DNA of 64,000 nucleotides from Ichthyophthirius multifiliis (taxonomy: Eukaryota; Ciliophora; Oligohymenophorea; Hymenostomatida), in assembly GCF_000220395.1 (NCBI RefSeq), contig NW_004086448.1, positions 1 through 64,000 of the forward strand, given 5' to 3'. How positions within the stretch are numbered: position 1 is the stretch's first letter; every line of letters begins with the position of its first letter. The notes under the pieces are model-generated. The model was not told the origin of the DNA and searched no databases. It saw only the letters and a list, made by a program, of their open reading frames with translations. Below are positions 52,683 through 64,000 of the stretch, one piece after another. Position numbers and translations under genes: made by a program.

Positions 52683-54026
52683 TCATTTATTAATTGTATG
52701 TCTTATTTCGATAAAGACTCCAATTAATGATAATAATTATACTTTTTCTTCACAACTAATAGACATTCTATATTCTAACTCAGCAATTCTTTTAACTAAG
52801 AATTCAAGTGCAATACTTGGATATCTACTATACATTAATTTCATATTAAGTTCTTTTAGAATTACTTATAGTGAAATTCCTTTCAATACTTAATATTTTC
52901 TAATAGTTTCATAAGCATTAATTAAGTTTTCAGTTAATAAAATATTTAATATTTCTTCCATATCTTAAGGTGTAGCGTTTCCAGTAAATTTATAAACAAA
53001 CTCCTCATTAACAAATACTTAATTTAAAATATTACTTTATAATTACAAACTCTATTAAAAAATATAATAAATATATATATATTAAAATTATTTTACTTAT
53101 AACATATTAACAACTCTACGCATATCCCCATCACATAATTTAAATATTGCTTCTAAACCAGATTAATCATATTTTATTTTTTCAATTAAGCATATTTCCT
53201 CTATTCTTTTCTAAGCATCTTCAATAGGAATATGCTTAAATTTAAATCTTGTACATCTTGATTGAAGTGCTGGAATGATTTTAGATACATAATTACAAAT
53301 GAGACAAAATCTAGCATTATTACTATATTTTTCAATAACTTAGATTTTTTTATTATTTTTTTATAATAAATAATTAATATTTTCTTTATAAATGAATAAA
53401 ATAACTTCTTCTTAATGCAAACTAAGCTTAGTTTGTCATTTAATCGGCTTCATCTAAAATAATTAATTTTGTTCCTTTTCCTGCAGCGGAAAAATTTGCA
53501 GTCCCAGCAAATGTTTTTATTTGATCTCTTACAACATTAATACCTCTATCATCTGATGCGTTTAGCTTTTTATGTTATTAATAGATAAAAAGATGTTTAT
53601 TAATTTTAAATTTACTTCTAAAACCATTTATTTATAGCTGTTTCCATATAATTATTTAGCAATGGCTACTATTGTTGATGTTTTTCCTTTAATTTTTATA
53701 AGATTTTTTATTTTTTTGTATATTTACCTGTTCCTGGAGGACCATAGAATAACAAGTTAGGTAATTTATTTTATTCATTTATAAATTTTGTAACTTTTAT
53801 ATTTTTATTATTTAAATTAAATGCCTTTTTATTTATAGATAAATACTTGTCATAACAATAAATTCATGTGAAATTAAATCTTTAAGTGTATCTGGTCTAT
53901 ATTTTTCTACCCAAGGAATATTTTCAATATCTTTTTTTTGTATTTGTTTCTTTATTATAATTTTTTTTTTTTAGTTTATTAAAATAAATATTAATATTTT
54001 ACTTTAGAAGGTACTTCTATATCCAT
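52683..54026 (-). CDS. RFC5: Replication factor C small subunit (human RFC5/yeast Rfc3 type)
   Basis: Several short-intron exons from ATG 54026 to TGA 52683. AAA+ clamp-loader signatures: [16 protein letters not shown], Walker [12 protein letters not shown] split by an intron after [23 protein letters not shown], Walker [13 protein letters not shown], the sensor segment [16 protein letters not shown], and the arginine-finger SRC motif in [10 protein letters not shown]. The subtype is indicated by DLISH, by [10 protein letters not shown] and by the C-terminal helix INIL...[10 protein letters not shown]. The subunit helps load PCNA at primer-template junctions. All ATPase residues seen are present. 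The first exon (MDIEVPSK) is very short. Confidence 0.93.
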
Positions 54027-54437
54027 TATATTATATTATTATTAAAATATATTTATTTTATCAATTATTTTGTTATTTATATATATAATTTTGTTATGGC
54101 GCCAAAAACAATAAATATTTTAATAATTATTTGGAAGCTTTAATTTGAGTGCAAAAAAATCATTTAGAAATTTTTTTTTTTAATATTTTATTAAAAAATA
54201 AATTATATTATATTTTAAATTTACTTAGTTTTATTTAATTATAAATATTTAAAAATAACTTTATTTGAGGAATATATTGATAATTTGTATTAATATTATA
54301 TAATAAAAACTATAAAAAAAGAATAAATTAACTATTAGACAGAAAAATTAAAAATTATATATGAATTTCAAAGATATATAATTAAAAAAATTTTTATATA
54401 TTAAATATTAAATAAATATATATAAATATATATAAAT

Positions 54438-54468
<31 letters not shown>

Positions 54469-55673
54469 GTTTGTATATATTAAATGTTTTGTATTTCTAT
54501 CTTAAATTTTTATTTTTATAATATATATATTTGCATGATATTATATCAAATATAATTTATATTCATAATAATTTAAATATATTTTTTTTGATAAATAATA
54601 ATTATTAGTCATATATATTTTTAAAATATAAAATATTTTTCGAAAAAATTATGAATTTCATCATCTTAAATTTTAACATTATTTACTGCTAAAATATAAT
54701 AATATTTTATTATCTATTTTAATATAAGTATATTCAAAATATATTATTTAATAGGATAAATAAATAAATACATTTTTTAAATAAATAATATGTCTGATAA
54801 AATAATTTAATGTTTTCAAAATTGTTATAAGAATATATTAAATTCCAAATCACTCTGTTCTTATTTTTTAAAATTTTTTTAAAAGATCATTTAATTCTTA
54901 ATAATTTTAAATAATTATAATCTTAATGAAAAATTAAAACAAAAATATTTATAAAAAAAAATTAAAAAAAATAAAGAATAATATATATAACTCTAAATTA
55001 AAAACGCTTTATAAAGTACATAAATAATAATTTTGATTAAAAAATATCTTTAATTTAATCAAAATTATACATAAAAATATCAGAAAGCTAGTAGAAAAAT
55101 CAATAAAATACATCAATGAATACAGATATTTTTCATATGTTATTTATTTCTAAAATATGAGTTTAAGTTAAGATAATTTGAGTTAAATAAAATAAAAAAT
55201 AAAATTAAAAAGTATTAATAATATTTAAAAATTAATTAAAGTCTTTATAAGATAATTAGTTTATAAATAAATTGTATTAATATTTTAATACTATATAAGA
55301 AGAATTTATTCGTTGATATTTTTTGTTGAATTTAGTCTATAAAATATTAACTTTAATTTGAGATTATTTTAATATTAGTTTTAATTAAAAAACAATAAAT
55401 AATAAAAATCATTTTATTTATTCTTTATATTAAATTTTTATTTTATATATTTATTAGGTTATCTAATATATTTATGTAAATATGTTTTATCATATAAGTT
55501 TAAATACTTTATATATTTATAAATACATATAATTAAATTTTTATCTAGTATATTTTTTAAATAATAATTTATAAAAAAAGTAGTTAATTATTTATTTAGT
55601 AACTTTACAAATATTATATTGTTAACAAAAAATCTAAATATAGCAAATATTAAATATAAAAAAACTTTTTTGT
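54027..55673. other. AT-rich intergenic region
   Basis: 1.6 kb of A/T-rich sequence with ATATAT patches (around 54415-54475) between RFC5 and the B-box/WD40 gene. No gene recognised on either strand. Confidence 0.55.
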
Positions 55674-58499
55674 ATGTAATAATTATAATATTGTATTTAA
55701 AAAGGACACGAAAAATACACATTAGATTAAATTTGTATATTTAAAAACTGCCCTAATAACGGATTATTATGTTAGAAATGTTATGAATAAAATCATCAAA
55801 ACCATCAAATAATTCTTTTCGAAACATTCATTCATTAATTTAAAGAAAAGTATATATTAAATAATTTGAAAGAAAACTTAAATCAAAAAAAATAAAATTT
55901 GGAATTTTGTCATTAAGAAATAATGAATTAGTTTTAGTTTTTCGAAAAATAAATACAAAACGAAATATAAAAAATTAAAGAAAAAATAATATTAATTTTT
56001 TAGGCAGATTATAATTTAATAAATAATATCAGATAAATAGAAGAAAGATATTCGAAAATATTAAATGATACAGAAAACAAAATTGATTTATAGAAGAATA
56101 CACTTGAATTAATATAAAAAATATAAATAATTTCGAAAAATCAAAACGGTTTTATATAATTTTAAATCTAGAATTTGTTAGAAGATGATGAAATAAAAAA
56201 TATAAATTATATTGTTAGAAAATTTGAACTTACAAAAGAAAATTTATAAACAGAAACTTAAAAAATATCTAAAGACATTTAAAAGTATTTCGATGGAATT
56301 TATAAATATGTATAATAATAGAAAAAGAAAAAAAATTCTAATGAAAATAATGATTAACAATAATAATAATAATAATAATAATTATAATAATAATAATAAT
56401 AATAATAATTATAATTATTAAGTTAAAATAATTCATGTAATAATTCTTAATATATTCCTGCTGAATATGAAGTTACATATGAATATGAAAAAAAAGTAGA
56501 CTCTTCCTTTTTTTTAAGAGACATTATTAACAAGAATAAAAGCATTTCACCTAATTAATCGCCTTTAATGTCTTCTAAATTGGATTAAAATAATTCTCTC
56601 TTAATAAATTAAGTCAAATAAAGTTGTGTTTCTTAGAAAACATTTATTTCTAATCATAATATTAAAAAATAATATTTAAATATCAACTAATAAAAAAATA
56701 CATAAAACTTTTAATAATAATAATTACATTTTAAGTATTTTTAAAACAATTAATAGTAATAATAAATAGACACAAATAAAGATTCTTATAAAAAAAATAG
56801 TATCATAAATAGTAATTAATAAAATAATAAAAAAAATAGTTACTAAAATAATATAGTTTAAAAATAATATATAGAAAATAAATTAAATACATTAAATAAT
56901 TTTTCAACATAAAATAACTTCTAAACTTAAAAAATTTAAAGCAATTATAAAACATTAAACAATAGCTTTTCTTCTTAAAATAATAATATTTAAAATTAAA
57001 ATAATAGCTTTTAACACTCCAATAGTAATATTTAGTTTTAACATAATAATCTTTAACATTAAATAAATAATATTTAAAACTAAAATAATGATCGTAAGTA
57101 CAATAGTTTTTAAGAGACTAATAATAATATCAATTATTAAAATTAAAACAAAACATTTTAATAAAATTAAAATAATTTTCATTCATAAACTGCTTTTCAT
57201 ATCGATAACAAAATATCATAAGCTCCATATAATAATTAATCTAACTCAGAATAATTATAATAACGCCAATAAAATATTTTAAATTAATAAACTTCTAATA
57301 AATATTAATAGAATATCGAATAATAAAAATATAATAGTAATTATTAATAAAACCTTAATTTAAATCAATCTTAATATTAAAAATCAAATTAAATAACTCC
57401 AATAAATAATTAAATCTTATTTTCAAACACTAACAATATTTTAAATAATAGTAATTACATATAAAATAACTCATAAATTAATAAAAGTGTATATAATACT
57501 ATATAAAAAGAATCTTAAATATAATCAAACAATAACAAAAATGTAGATAATTATTAATACATTCAATAAAATCATAATTAAATATTAAAATATATAAATA
57601 ATTCCTAGCTTAAAATAGAGTAAACATTTCACAACAATAAAGAAATAAGGGAATTCTTATTAACTGAAAACGATAAATATATAACTTGTGGTGATGATTC
57701 TTCGATAAAAATATGGTCAAAAGGCGACTTTTATTTATAAAATTTATTACATACATTAGAAGGACATCAAAAAGCAGTTATTTCAATTTCTTACTATGAA
57801 AATTCTAAAATGCTAGCTTCTGGATCTTCTGATGGAAATATTAAAATATGGAGATTAATAAATAACAACTAATGGGAATGTATATATAATTTTAAACATT
57901 CATCCTATGAAGGGAATAGCCAAGCAGTCCAATCTGTAATATTATAGAATGAAAAAATTGCGTTTAGTGGAGGAGAAGATGGTATCGTAAAAATATGGAA
58001 TTTATAAGAAAAATCTTTCTTTTAGGAACTTTAATTTAACGAAAAAGTCGAAACTATGCTTTTACTTTAAGAAAAATGTATTTTAGTTGGATATTAGAGT
58101 TATATTTGTGCCTGGGAATTGAATACTTTTTGCCTTTTTAAATCTATTCAAGCGCATAAAGTAGGAATCATTAAACTCCTTTTCGTTAGAAGAAGAAGTG
58201 ACTAGCCTTTAATAATTTCGGCAGGAAAAGAAGGGGTTGTTAAAATTTGGGAAGCCTCCACTTTAATTTTTTTAAGGTAATTTAGTATAAGTGATATTCT
58301 TTTGGATATAATTTATATACCTTATTGTGATTAAATTGTTGTAGCTTAGAAAAGTCAAATTATTAGCTTTTGGTTACTTGTTGGAATGGAAAAATTCAAA
58401 GAAATTTAATCTGATGTTAATATTAATAAACTTGCTTTTGATAGTAAATAAAGAAAGTTGTTTGTTCTAAGTACAATAATTTAATAATATAATATATGA
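55674..58499 (+). CDS. B-box / coiled-coil / Q-N-rich / WD40 protein
   Basis: A single uninterrupted 941-codon exon. Residues 1-45 hold a B-box-type zinc finger (YCIQKGH, ICIFKNCP, LLCQKCYEQNHQNHQ). About 50-200 is a coiled coil, as in TRIM proteins. From roughly residue 220 to 640 the sequence is dominated by Gln, Asn and Ser, starting with a polyglutamine tract encoded by TAA (56356-56420) and continuing with degenerate N/Q motifs: a prion-like region. The last 290 residues form WD40 repeats (CGDDSSIKIWS, LASGSSDGNIKIWR, FSGGEDGIVKIWN, ISAGKEGVVKIWE). No RING is present, so ligase activity is not indicated. Ciliates have many B-box/WD40 proteins. The role is probably scaffolding, the Q/N part likely aggregation-prone; this is inference. 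Confidence 0.85.
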
Positions 58500-59068
58500 A
58501 TTTTTTATATTATTATATTTATATTTTATATTAATATATATAATAATAATTTTTTATCTTTAATAATTATTAACTTAAAATTTTTGTCATATATATATAT
58601 ATTAATTAAGAGTGGGTTAATTTTTTTTTTTTTCTTTTCATTTAAAAACAAGTAAATTTATACAAAAAAAATGTTTTTGCTTGTTTTTTTAAAAATATAA
58701 AAAAATTATTAAAATCTGTAAAATAAATTTTATTAACTTCTTTAAAATAAAAAAATAAATATTAAATGTATTTATTTTTTACCAAATATATTATATAATA
58801 AATAGTTATGTTTAACATATCATAATATTTTTTAAAAAAATTAACAATAAAATTTTTATAACTTGAATATAATTGTCTATAAATACATATAAAATGTTTT
58901 TTTAATAAATAAATTTATAATATTAATAAATTAAAGAAAGAAACTAACTATACATATAAAAATGACTTTAATAATTATTAAAATAAATTATTAAAATATT
59001 ATTATTATGTTTTTCAAAAAAAAAAAAAAAAACTATTTTAAAATAATAATAAAAAAAAATTAAGAAAA
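58500..59068. other. AT-rich spacer
   Basis: 570 bp between two plus-strand genes. Nothing recognisable besides A/T homopolymers. Confidence 0.6.
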
Positions 59069-61913
59069 ATGAATAAAATTCCATCATCATCAATAAACAT
59101 ATAAAAATACTCTAAACCACCAACAAATAATCCTAGCAATCAAGCAAGTAAAAGTTACCATCATAACAATAAAAACATAGAAAAATTCCTTATAATATCA
59201 AACAAATATTCAAAAGAAGCATTTTAATTTCAACATTAAAAAAGTACACTATTGCATTAAAAACCTTTTAAAATATACGAAAATCCACAACATTAACATT
59301 AAAAAAAAAATACTCTTATAAAAGAGAACTTAGATGAAATCCAACACTTTGAGTAAAATAATTTAAGTATAAAAATTCTATAAAGTTAAATAAAACAAAA
59401 GCCTAACTAGATATAAATACATTCAAGCATTTAATCATAAAACGTTAGCATTAGATCTTCAAGTTTAGGAAATATAAATTCTAAACGAAATTAAAGTTCT
59501 TTAGCATAATATGCTGTAAATTTAGTAAATAAAGGTTTATTAGATATAAATTCCATGCCTTAAAATACCGACTATATATATTTATAGATTTTAGATGTTA
59601 GCACAAATCGGTTTTCTGTGTTCCCTTCCATAATTTTAACTTTAAAAAATTTAAGAAATTTAAAACTTGACAATAATATGATAAAATAAATTCCAAAAGA
59701 GTTATTTACTTAAATAAAACTTCAAGCTTTTTCAATCCAAAACAATTTACTAAATGAAATCCCGAACGAGATTATTGAATGGAAAGAATGTATTTAAAGA
59801 TTAAATTTTTCAATAAACCATATAAATAATTTAAATAAAAATATTTTTTTATTAAAAAATTTAAATGCCTTAAACATTGCCTCTAATGATTTTTTGGAAT
59901 TATCAACTGAAATTTTACAAATAACTTCAAATTTAAATGAAATTTCATTTGATTGGTTCAAATATTGCCTGCCTCCTCAAAAACAGCATTTTTAAGGAAA
60001 AGAAGCTAAAGAAATTATATAATAAATGTAAATTTTATTAAACAATTTTTCATAAAATGGATTCGTATCTTTTTATTAATTCACTAATTTTTTTTCTTTA
60101 AAGTAAATATCAAAATAATAATATTAATAATAATTTCTTCATAAAAAATAAAAAAAAAATAAAACTACTAATGTAATAATTAATACAACAAATACATCTA
60201 TAGAAGATAGTTGTATGCCTTTAGAAGGAGATGGCATTTAATTGCCTTTATAAAAATAAAAAAAAAGCAATAAAATGTTCAAGAACTAAGTTACAGATTG
60301 CTTTAATTATAGTAGATCTTTAATTGATATAAGTTGCATAGACGAATCATATAATTTAAATTAAAAACTAATGAACACAAAATCTCGCAAACTAATAAAA
60401 AGTACCACAACTATAAATAATAATATCAAAAATTAAAGTATAATTAATTTTTCTTCAACATCTTCAAAATATAGTAGTAATAAAAAAAATAATAATAAAA
60501 ATAATAATAATAATAATAGTAATAATAATAATAATAATAATAATAGTATTATAAGTAATTCTTTAGAAGCTACATAGTAAATTCAAAAAAGCAGTATAAA
60601 TGATTTAAACCTAAATGATTCAATTTCTCAAAGTATCGATTATCTTGATAAAAATATAAAATAATTAAATGATTTTTCTAAAAAAGATATATACAACCAA
60701 AAAGATTCTCCAACAAACCGGAACATGATGCATTAAGCTGTACTTTAAGAAGACATATCAGTATTAAGATCTCTTCTTTAATTAAATTTTTAACTTTCAA
60801 ACTAACTAGATAATGAAAACCACACTCCTTTATCCTTATCTATTTTTTAAGAGAAATATTTTGCCTCAAAAATTCTTATTTTTAACAATGTAGATTGTAA
60901 TAAAGGAGGCGGAAATTACGGATCTTGTTTAGCTTTAGGAGTTTGTAAAGTCTAATATTTTCTTGTTCGAGATTTAATAAGATTTGGTGCTTAAGTAAAT
61001 AAACCTAATGCCGAAGGAAATACTCCTTTGCATTTTATATTTTCTAATTTTATTAAAGATCCAGAAGAATCAGCAAAAATAGCGCAAATACTACTTGATA
61101 ATGGTGCCAATCCAAATCTCGAAAATAACGAAAAATGGACTCCTTTACATTTGGCAGTTAAAAAAGGATCCATTGAAGCAGTTTAATTTGCACTTTAATA
61201 TAATAATGTTTCTCCTAAAAAAGGTTTTATGTTAAATAAAGCAGGTGGAATTGAAAAAAATACAATTCTACATATTGCAAGTGAGTATAATTATGTAAAA
61301 ATAGTCCTTATTTTATTAAAACACAAAGCTGATATTTTTCAAAGGAGGGCAGATGGAAAAACTGCATATAATCTTTGTTAAAAAAACCTTGTAATAAAAA
61401 AAATAATACTCTTATAATAAAAAAATGCCTTCGATGGATATTATAATGAACAGATAAATAAATGCGAAGAAATAGGAAAAGAAGAAATAGTTAAATAAAA
61501 GGAAAAAACTTATCAAGAAGATGAAAACTTAGATGATTCTGCAGACAGTTTTCCTTTAGATTTAGAAGATGAGGAAATAAACAAAAATATTAATCATAAT
61601 ATAGTTAATATTTCTTCCAAACCAAAAATGTTAATTCAATAAAAATTAATTAAATTAAAAAATAAACTAATGTTAAATGAAAATAATACAAATTCTTTAA
61701 TTATAATTGATAACATGCTTAATGAAAGTAAAATTTCAATAGACGAAATTGAAGATGAAGATATCAAAGGTGATGTTCCAAAATGGTTTTATAAAGAAAG
61801 ATCATAAATAGCATATTCTCCTAATAACTTATAAAAAATAGAAGGTATAAATGAAATAATATAAAAAATAATAAAATAAAAGCATCTTAATTTATTAATA
61901 AAAACAAATAATA

Positions 61914-61965
<52 letters not shown>

Positions 61966-62696
61966 TTAATAATATAAATTTTTTTAATAGCGATGCTGAT
62001 TTAGCGATAAAAACATATAATTTTTATAGCAATTTAAAGAATTATAAATAAGTAATGAAAAGTGTAGCTAATATATAAGAATATAAATATAAAATACTTG
62101 ATATATCTCTTCCTTTATAATCGAGATTGACTTTCCTCATACTTTTAAAGTTTATTCATTTTAAAATGATATAAATAGTTTCCCTTTTTACCAGATAAAC
62201 TATATATTAGTTATTTTGCCGATCTGGAATCATTGAAGATTTTCTAAAATTAGGAGATGATAATCTTAATACACTTATAAATACATGCTAAAATTTCAAT
62301 AATAATTTAGTTGATATATATATTACACTTAATAATAATTTATCTTCTAACAATTCGATTATTGTTTAACAAATAGTTAATTTATTTGGAGATACCTGCT
62401 ATAAATTATTTCTTCTTGTATAAAAAAATAAATAAGATAGCTCTTAAAATACTAATATATTAAAATCCTTTCTTGAATACTAATAATAACTTAAAATAAA
62501 AAAAGATTCTTTCACCTAGAAAACTTTAATTACAGATAATGATTTTGATAAAATTATGCCTACTGAAGAAGAATATGATTAACATAATTTAGAATTAACT
62601 AAAATCTTATCTAATTATACATAGTTAAATAAAAAATAAAATACTTTATAAAATAGAAATTCAGTTAAAAGCTAATAATCTTTTCTTAAGCAATGA
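59069..62696 (+). CDS. LRR and ankyrin-repeat protein
   Basis: Essentially a single exon, about 1,200 aa. Residues 1-160 are Ser/Asn/Gln-rich and basic. About 165-320 are leucine-rich repeats (LTLKNLRNLKLDNNMI, IPKELFTQIKLQAF, LLKNLNALNIASNDF). An Asn/Ser-rich linker follows, then ankyrin repeats at about 560-770 (NTPLHFIFSNF, LLDNGANPN, WTPLHLAVKKGS, NTILHIASEYNYV, LLKHKADIF). The C-terminal part is acidic then Asn-rich, with a TAA-unit repeat at 61914-61965. The frame changes by one base inside that repeat, after which a convincing tail continues to TGA 62694-62696. Both repeat types mediate protein binding; the specific partner is unknown. The LRR plus ankyrin combination is common among ciliate scaffold proteins. 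Confidence 0.8.
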
Positions 62697-63070
62697 TTTA
62701 TTTCTTTTTTTATAAAAAAATTAAATATAAAAATTTAAATATAAACTATTATTATTATAGGATATATATTTATACACAATTAATATGTTTTGATTTATAG
62801 TTCTACATGTTATTTTGTTTTGTTTTTTTTTAAAAAGAAAAATAACAAAACAAATATTTTTTAAGGTATTTTATAAAATTAATATTTATTTAGTTTCAAA
62901 GATAAATTAATTTAATCTTTAAATAAAATTGATTATAAAAATGTTAACAAAAAAAAATAAACATAATTATAGGAAAAAAATTAAATAATTAAAATTATCT
63001 TAAATAAATTATTTAAAGAAATATCATTTTAGATTAAATTAAAAAAAAAAAAAAAAAAATTTCTTGAAAA
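62697..63070. other. AT-rich spacer
   Basis: About 370 bp between two plus-strand genes, including a run of 18 A at 63041-63059 just before the CFAP36 start. No other feature. Confidence 0.6.
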
Positions 63071-64000
63071 ATGGTTTTTAATTGGCTATTTGGAAAAAAA
63101 AAAGATACAAAACAAACAACTGATAAATCATAAACTTAATTTTAATAAAATGAATAGTAAAATGCTCAATAACCTGTACAAAGAACCTAATAATAATTAA
63201 TCGAAGAAGTAAGTTTACTAAAAAAAAAAATCAATAATTAAATTTTATTTGTATTTTTATATATAAAAAACAGCAATGGCTTTATGAATATTTACTATAA
63301 TATTTAGTATCTCCATTGTGGAAAATACCTATTCATGAATTTATTGATAATAATTGTATTGTTTTTGATGACGAAGAAGAAAATAAATTTGCGTAAAAAA
63401 AAAAAAAAAACAAAACAAAAATAAAAAAAAAAAATAGTTATACAGACCTTCATAAAGAATTTAAGAAAATGATAGAAAAATAAATTGAAGATTTAATGAA
63501 TGAAGTAGGAATTTCCTAAGATAAACTACTTTAATATATAGAGATAGGTTTATAAAACAAACGTCATTCTAAAATTTTCGAATAACTTATACTTGTTGAT
63601 AATTTCCTTGCTTTTAAAATGATGATGGTAAAAAGAAACAAACAATTAGAATTAGAAGCTTTAATAGAGCTATAAAAACAATAAAATACTGAGTTTACTG
63701 AAGATGATAAAAATAAATTAAAAAAAGCTTAATTAGAAGCTGAAAAAGCTGTTAAAAAAATTATATATAAATATATTTATATATATAAATAAAATATAAA
63801 TATTTATAAATATATAAAAAAATATATTTAATAAATTTTATATATATATAAATAAATATATATATATATATACATATTTATTTATTTTATATTTATTTAT
63901 ATATATATTTTTACATATATATTTATTCTAATCAAATTACTATAAAGGAAATAGATCATGCTATTTAAATGAGTTTAGCATTAGAAGAAGAAATGAAAAA
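63071..64000 (+). CDS. CFAP36: CFAP36 (BART-like ciliary protein), 5' part
   Basis: Exons 63071-63208, 63274-63392, 63438-63750 and 63948 onward, cut by the right edge. After a Gln-rich 46-residue leader comes the BART-like domain: WKIPIHEFIDNNCIVFDDEE, then YTDLHKEFKKMIEK, LMNEVGISQDKL and LAFKMMMVKRNKQLELEA. These line up with CFAP36/CCDC104, an ARL3 effector. ATG 63071 starts MVFNWLFGKKK. The fourth exon encodes IDHAIQMSLALEEEM, a likely ubiquitin-interacting-type helix. Introns are 65, 45 and 197 nt, the last A/T-repeat rich. In animals the protein binds ARL3-GTP in cilia; the same is likely here, fitting a ciliate. The C-terminus is outside the window. Confidence 0.9.

Noticed and set aside
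56955-57182. Ile/Leu-rich minus-strand ORF of 75 codons
   Set aside because: It is antisense to the Asn/Gln-rich part of the B-box/WD40 gene and has no independent support.

Overview
This window looks like macronuclear-type DNA from an oligohymenophorean ciliate, probably close to Ichthyophthirius or Tetrahymena. The evidence is extreme AT richness, TAA and TAG read as glutamine inside conserved proteins with only TGA as stop (nuclear code 6), short GT-AG introns (mostly 40-75 nt), and a cilium/membrane-trafficking gene set. Under the standard code almost every real gene is chopped up, so short standard-code ORFs are misleading here. No telomere repeat, rRNA, tRNA, CRISPR array, viral element or transposon was recognised.

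Layout (about 23 genes and one pseudogene). 4.6-9.1 kb: AN1 zinc-finger protein (+), MFS transporter (+), PP2C phosphatase (-). 10.4-14.3 kb: an eight-exon coiled-coil protein (+) and a decayed cyclic-nucleotide-gated-type K+ channel (+). 14.9-24.7 kb: a run of minus-strand genes: SAPS/PP6-regulatory-like protein, coiled-coil protein, SSF1/Peter Pan ribosome-assembly factor, calpain, a lysine-rich orphan, and a JMJD7 hydroxylase. 24.9-30.5 kb: a large multi-TM, PAS-containing Tmc-like sensor (+). 30.7-35.8 kb: WASH-complex subunit 3 (-), ADCK1-type ABC1 kinase (-), dually acylatable MORN-repeat protein (+). 36.0-45.2 kb: VPS54 (GARP) (+), an S-formylglutathione hydrolase fused to class III alcohol dehydrogenase (-), COG1-like Golgi tether (+). 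45.3-54.0 kb: DNA topoisomerase II (-), SAM methyltransferase (+), RFC clamp-loader subunit (-). 55.7-64 kb: B-box/Q-N-rich/WD40 protein (+), LRR-ankyrin protein (+), and CFAP36 (+), which runs off the right edge.

Several genes serve shared processes: VPS54, COG1-like and WASHC3 in endosome/Golgi traffic; topoisomerase II and RFC in DNA replication; CFAP36 and perhaps the MORN protein in cilia/cortex. Their proximity looks like ordinary compact ciliate gene order, not operons. The most notable items are the one-gene formaldehyde-detoxification fusion, the K+ channel pseudogene whose stops fall at tryptophan positions, the B-box/prion-like/WD40 protein, and a recurrent pattern of single-nucleotide frame discontinuities inside otherwise well conserved genes. 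Those breaks are either assembly errors or real slippage. Exon coordinates were worked out by hand from frame and splice consensus; junctions marked uncertain should be treated so.
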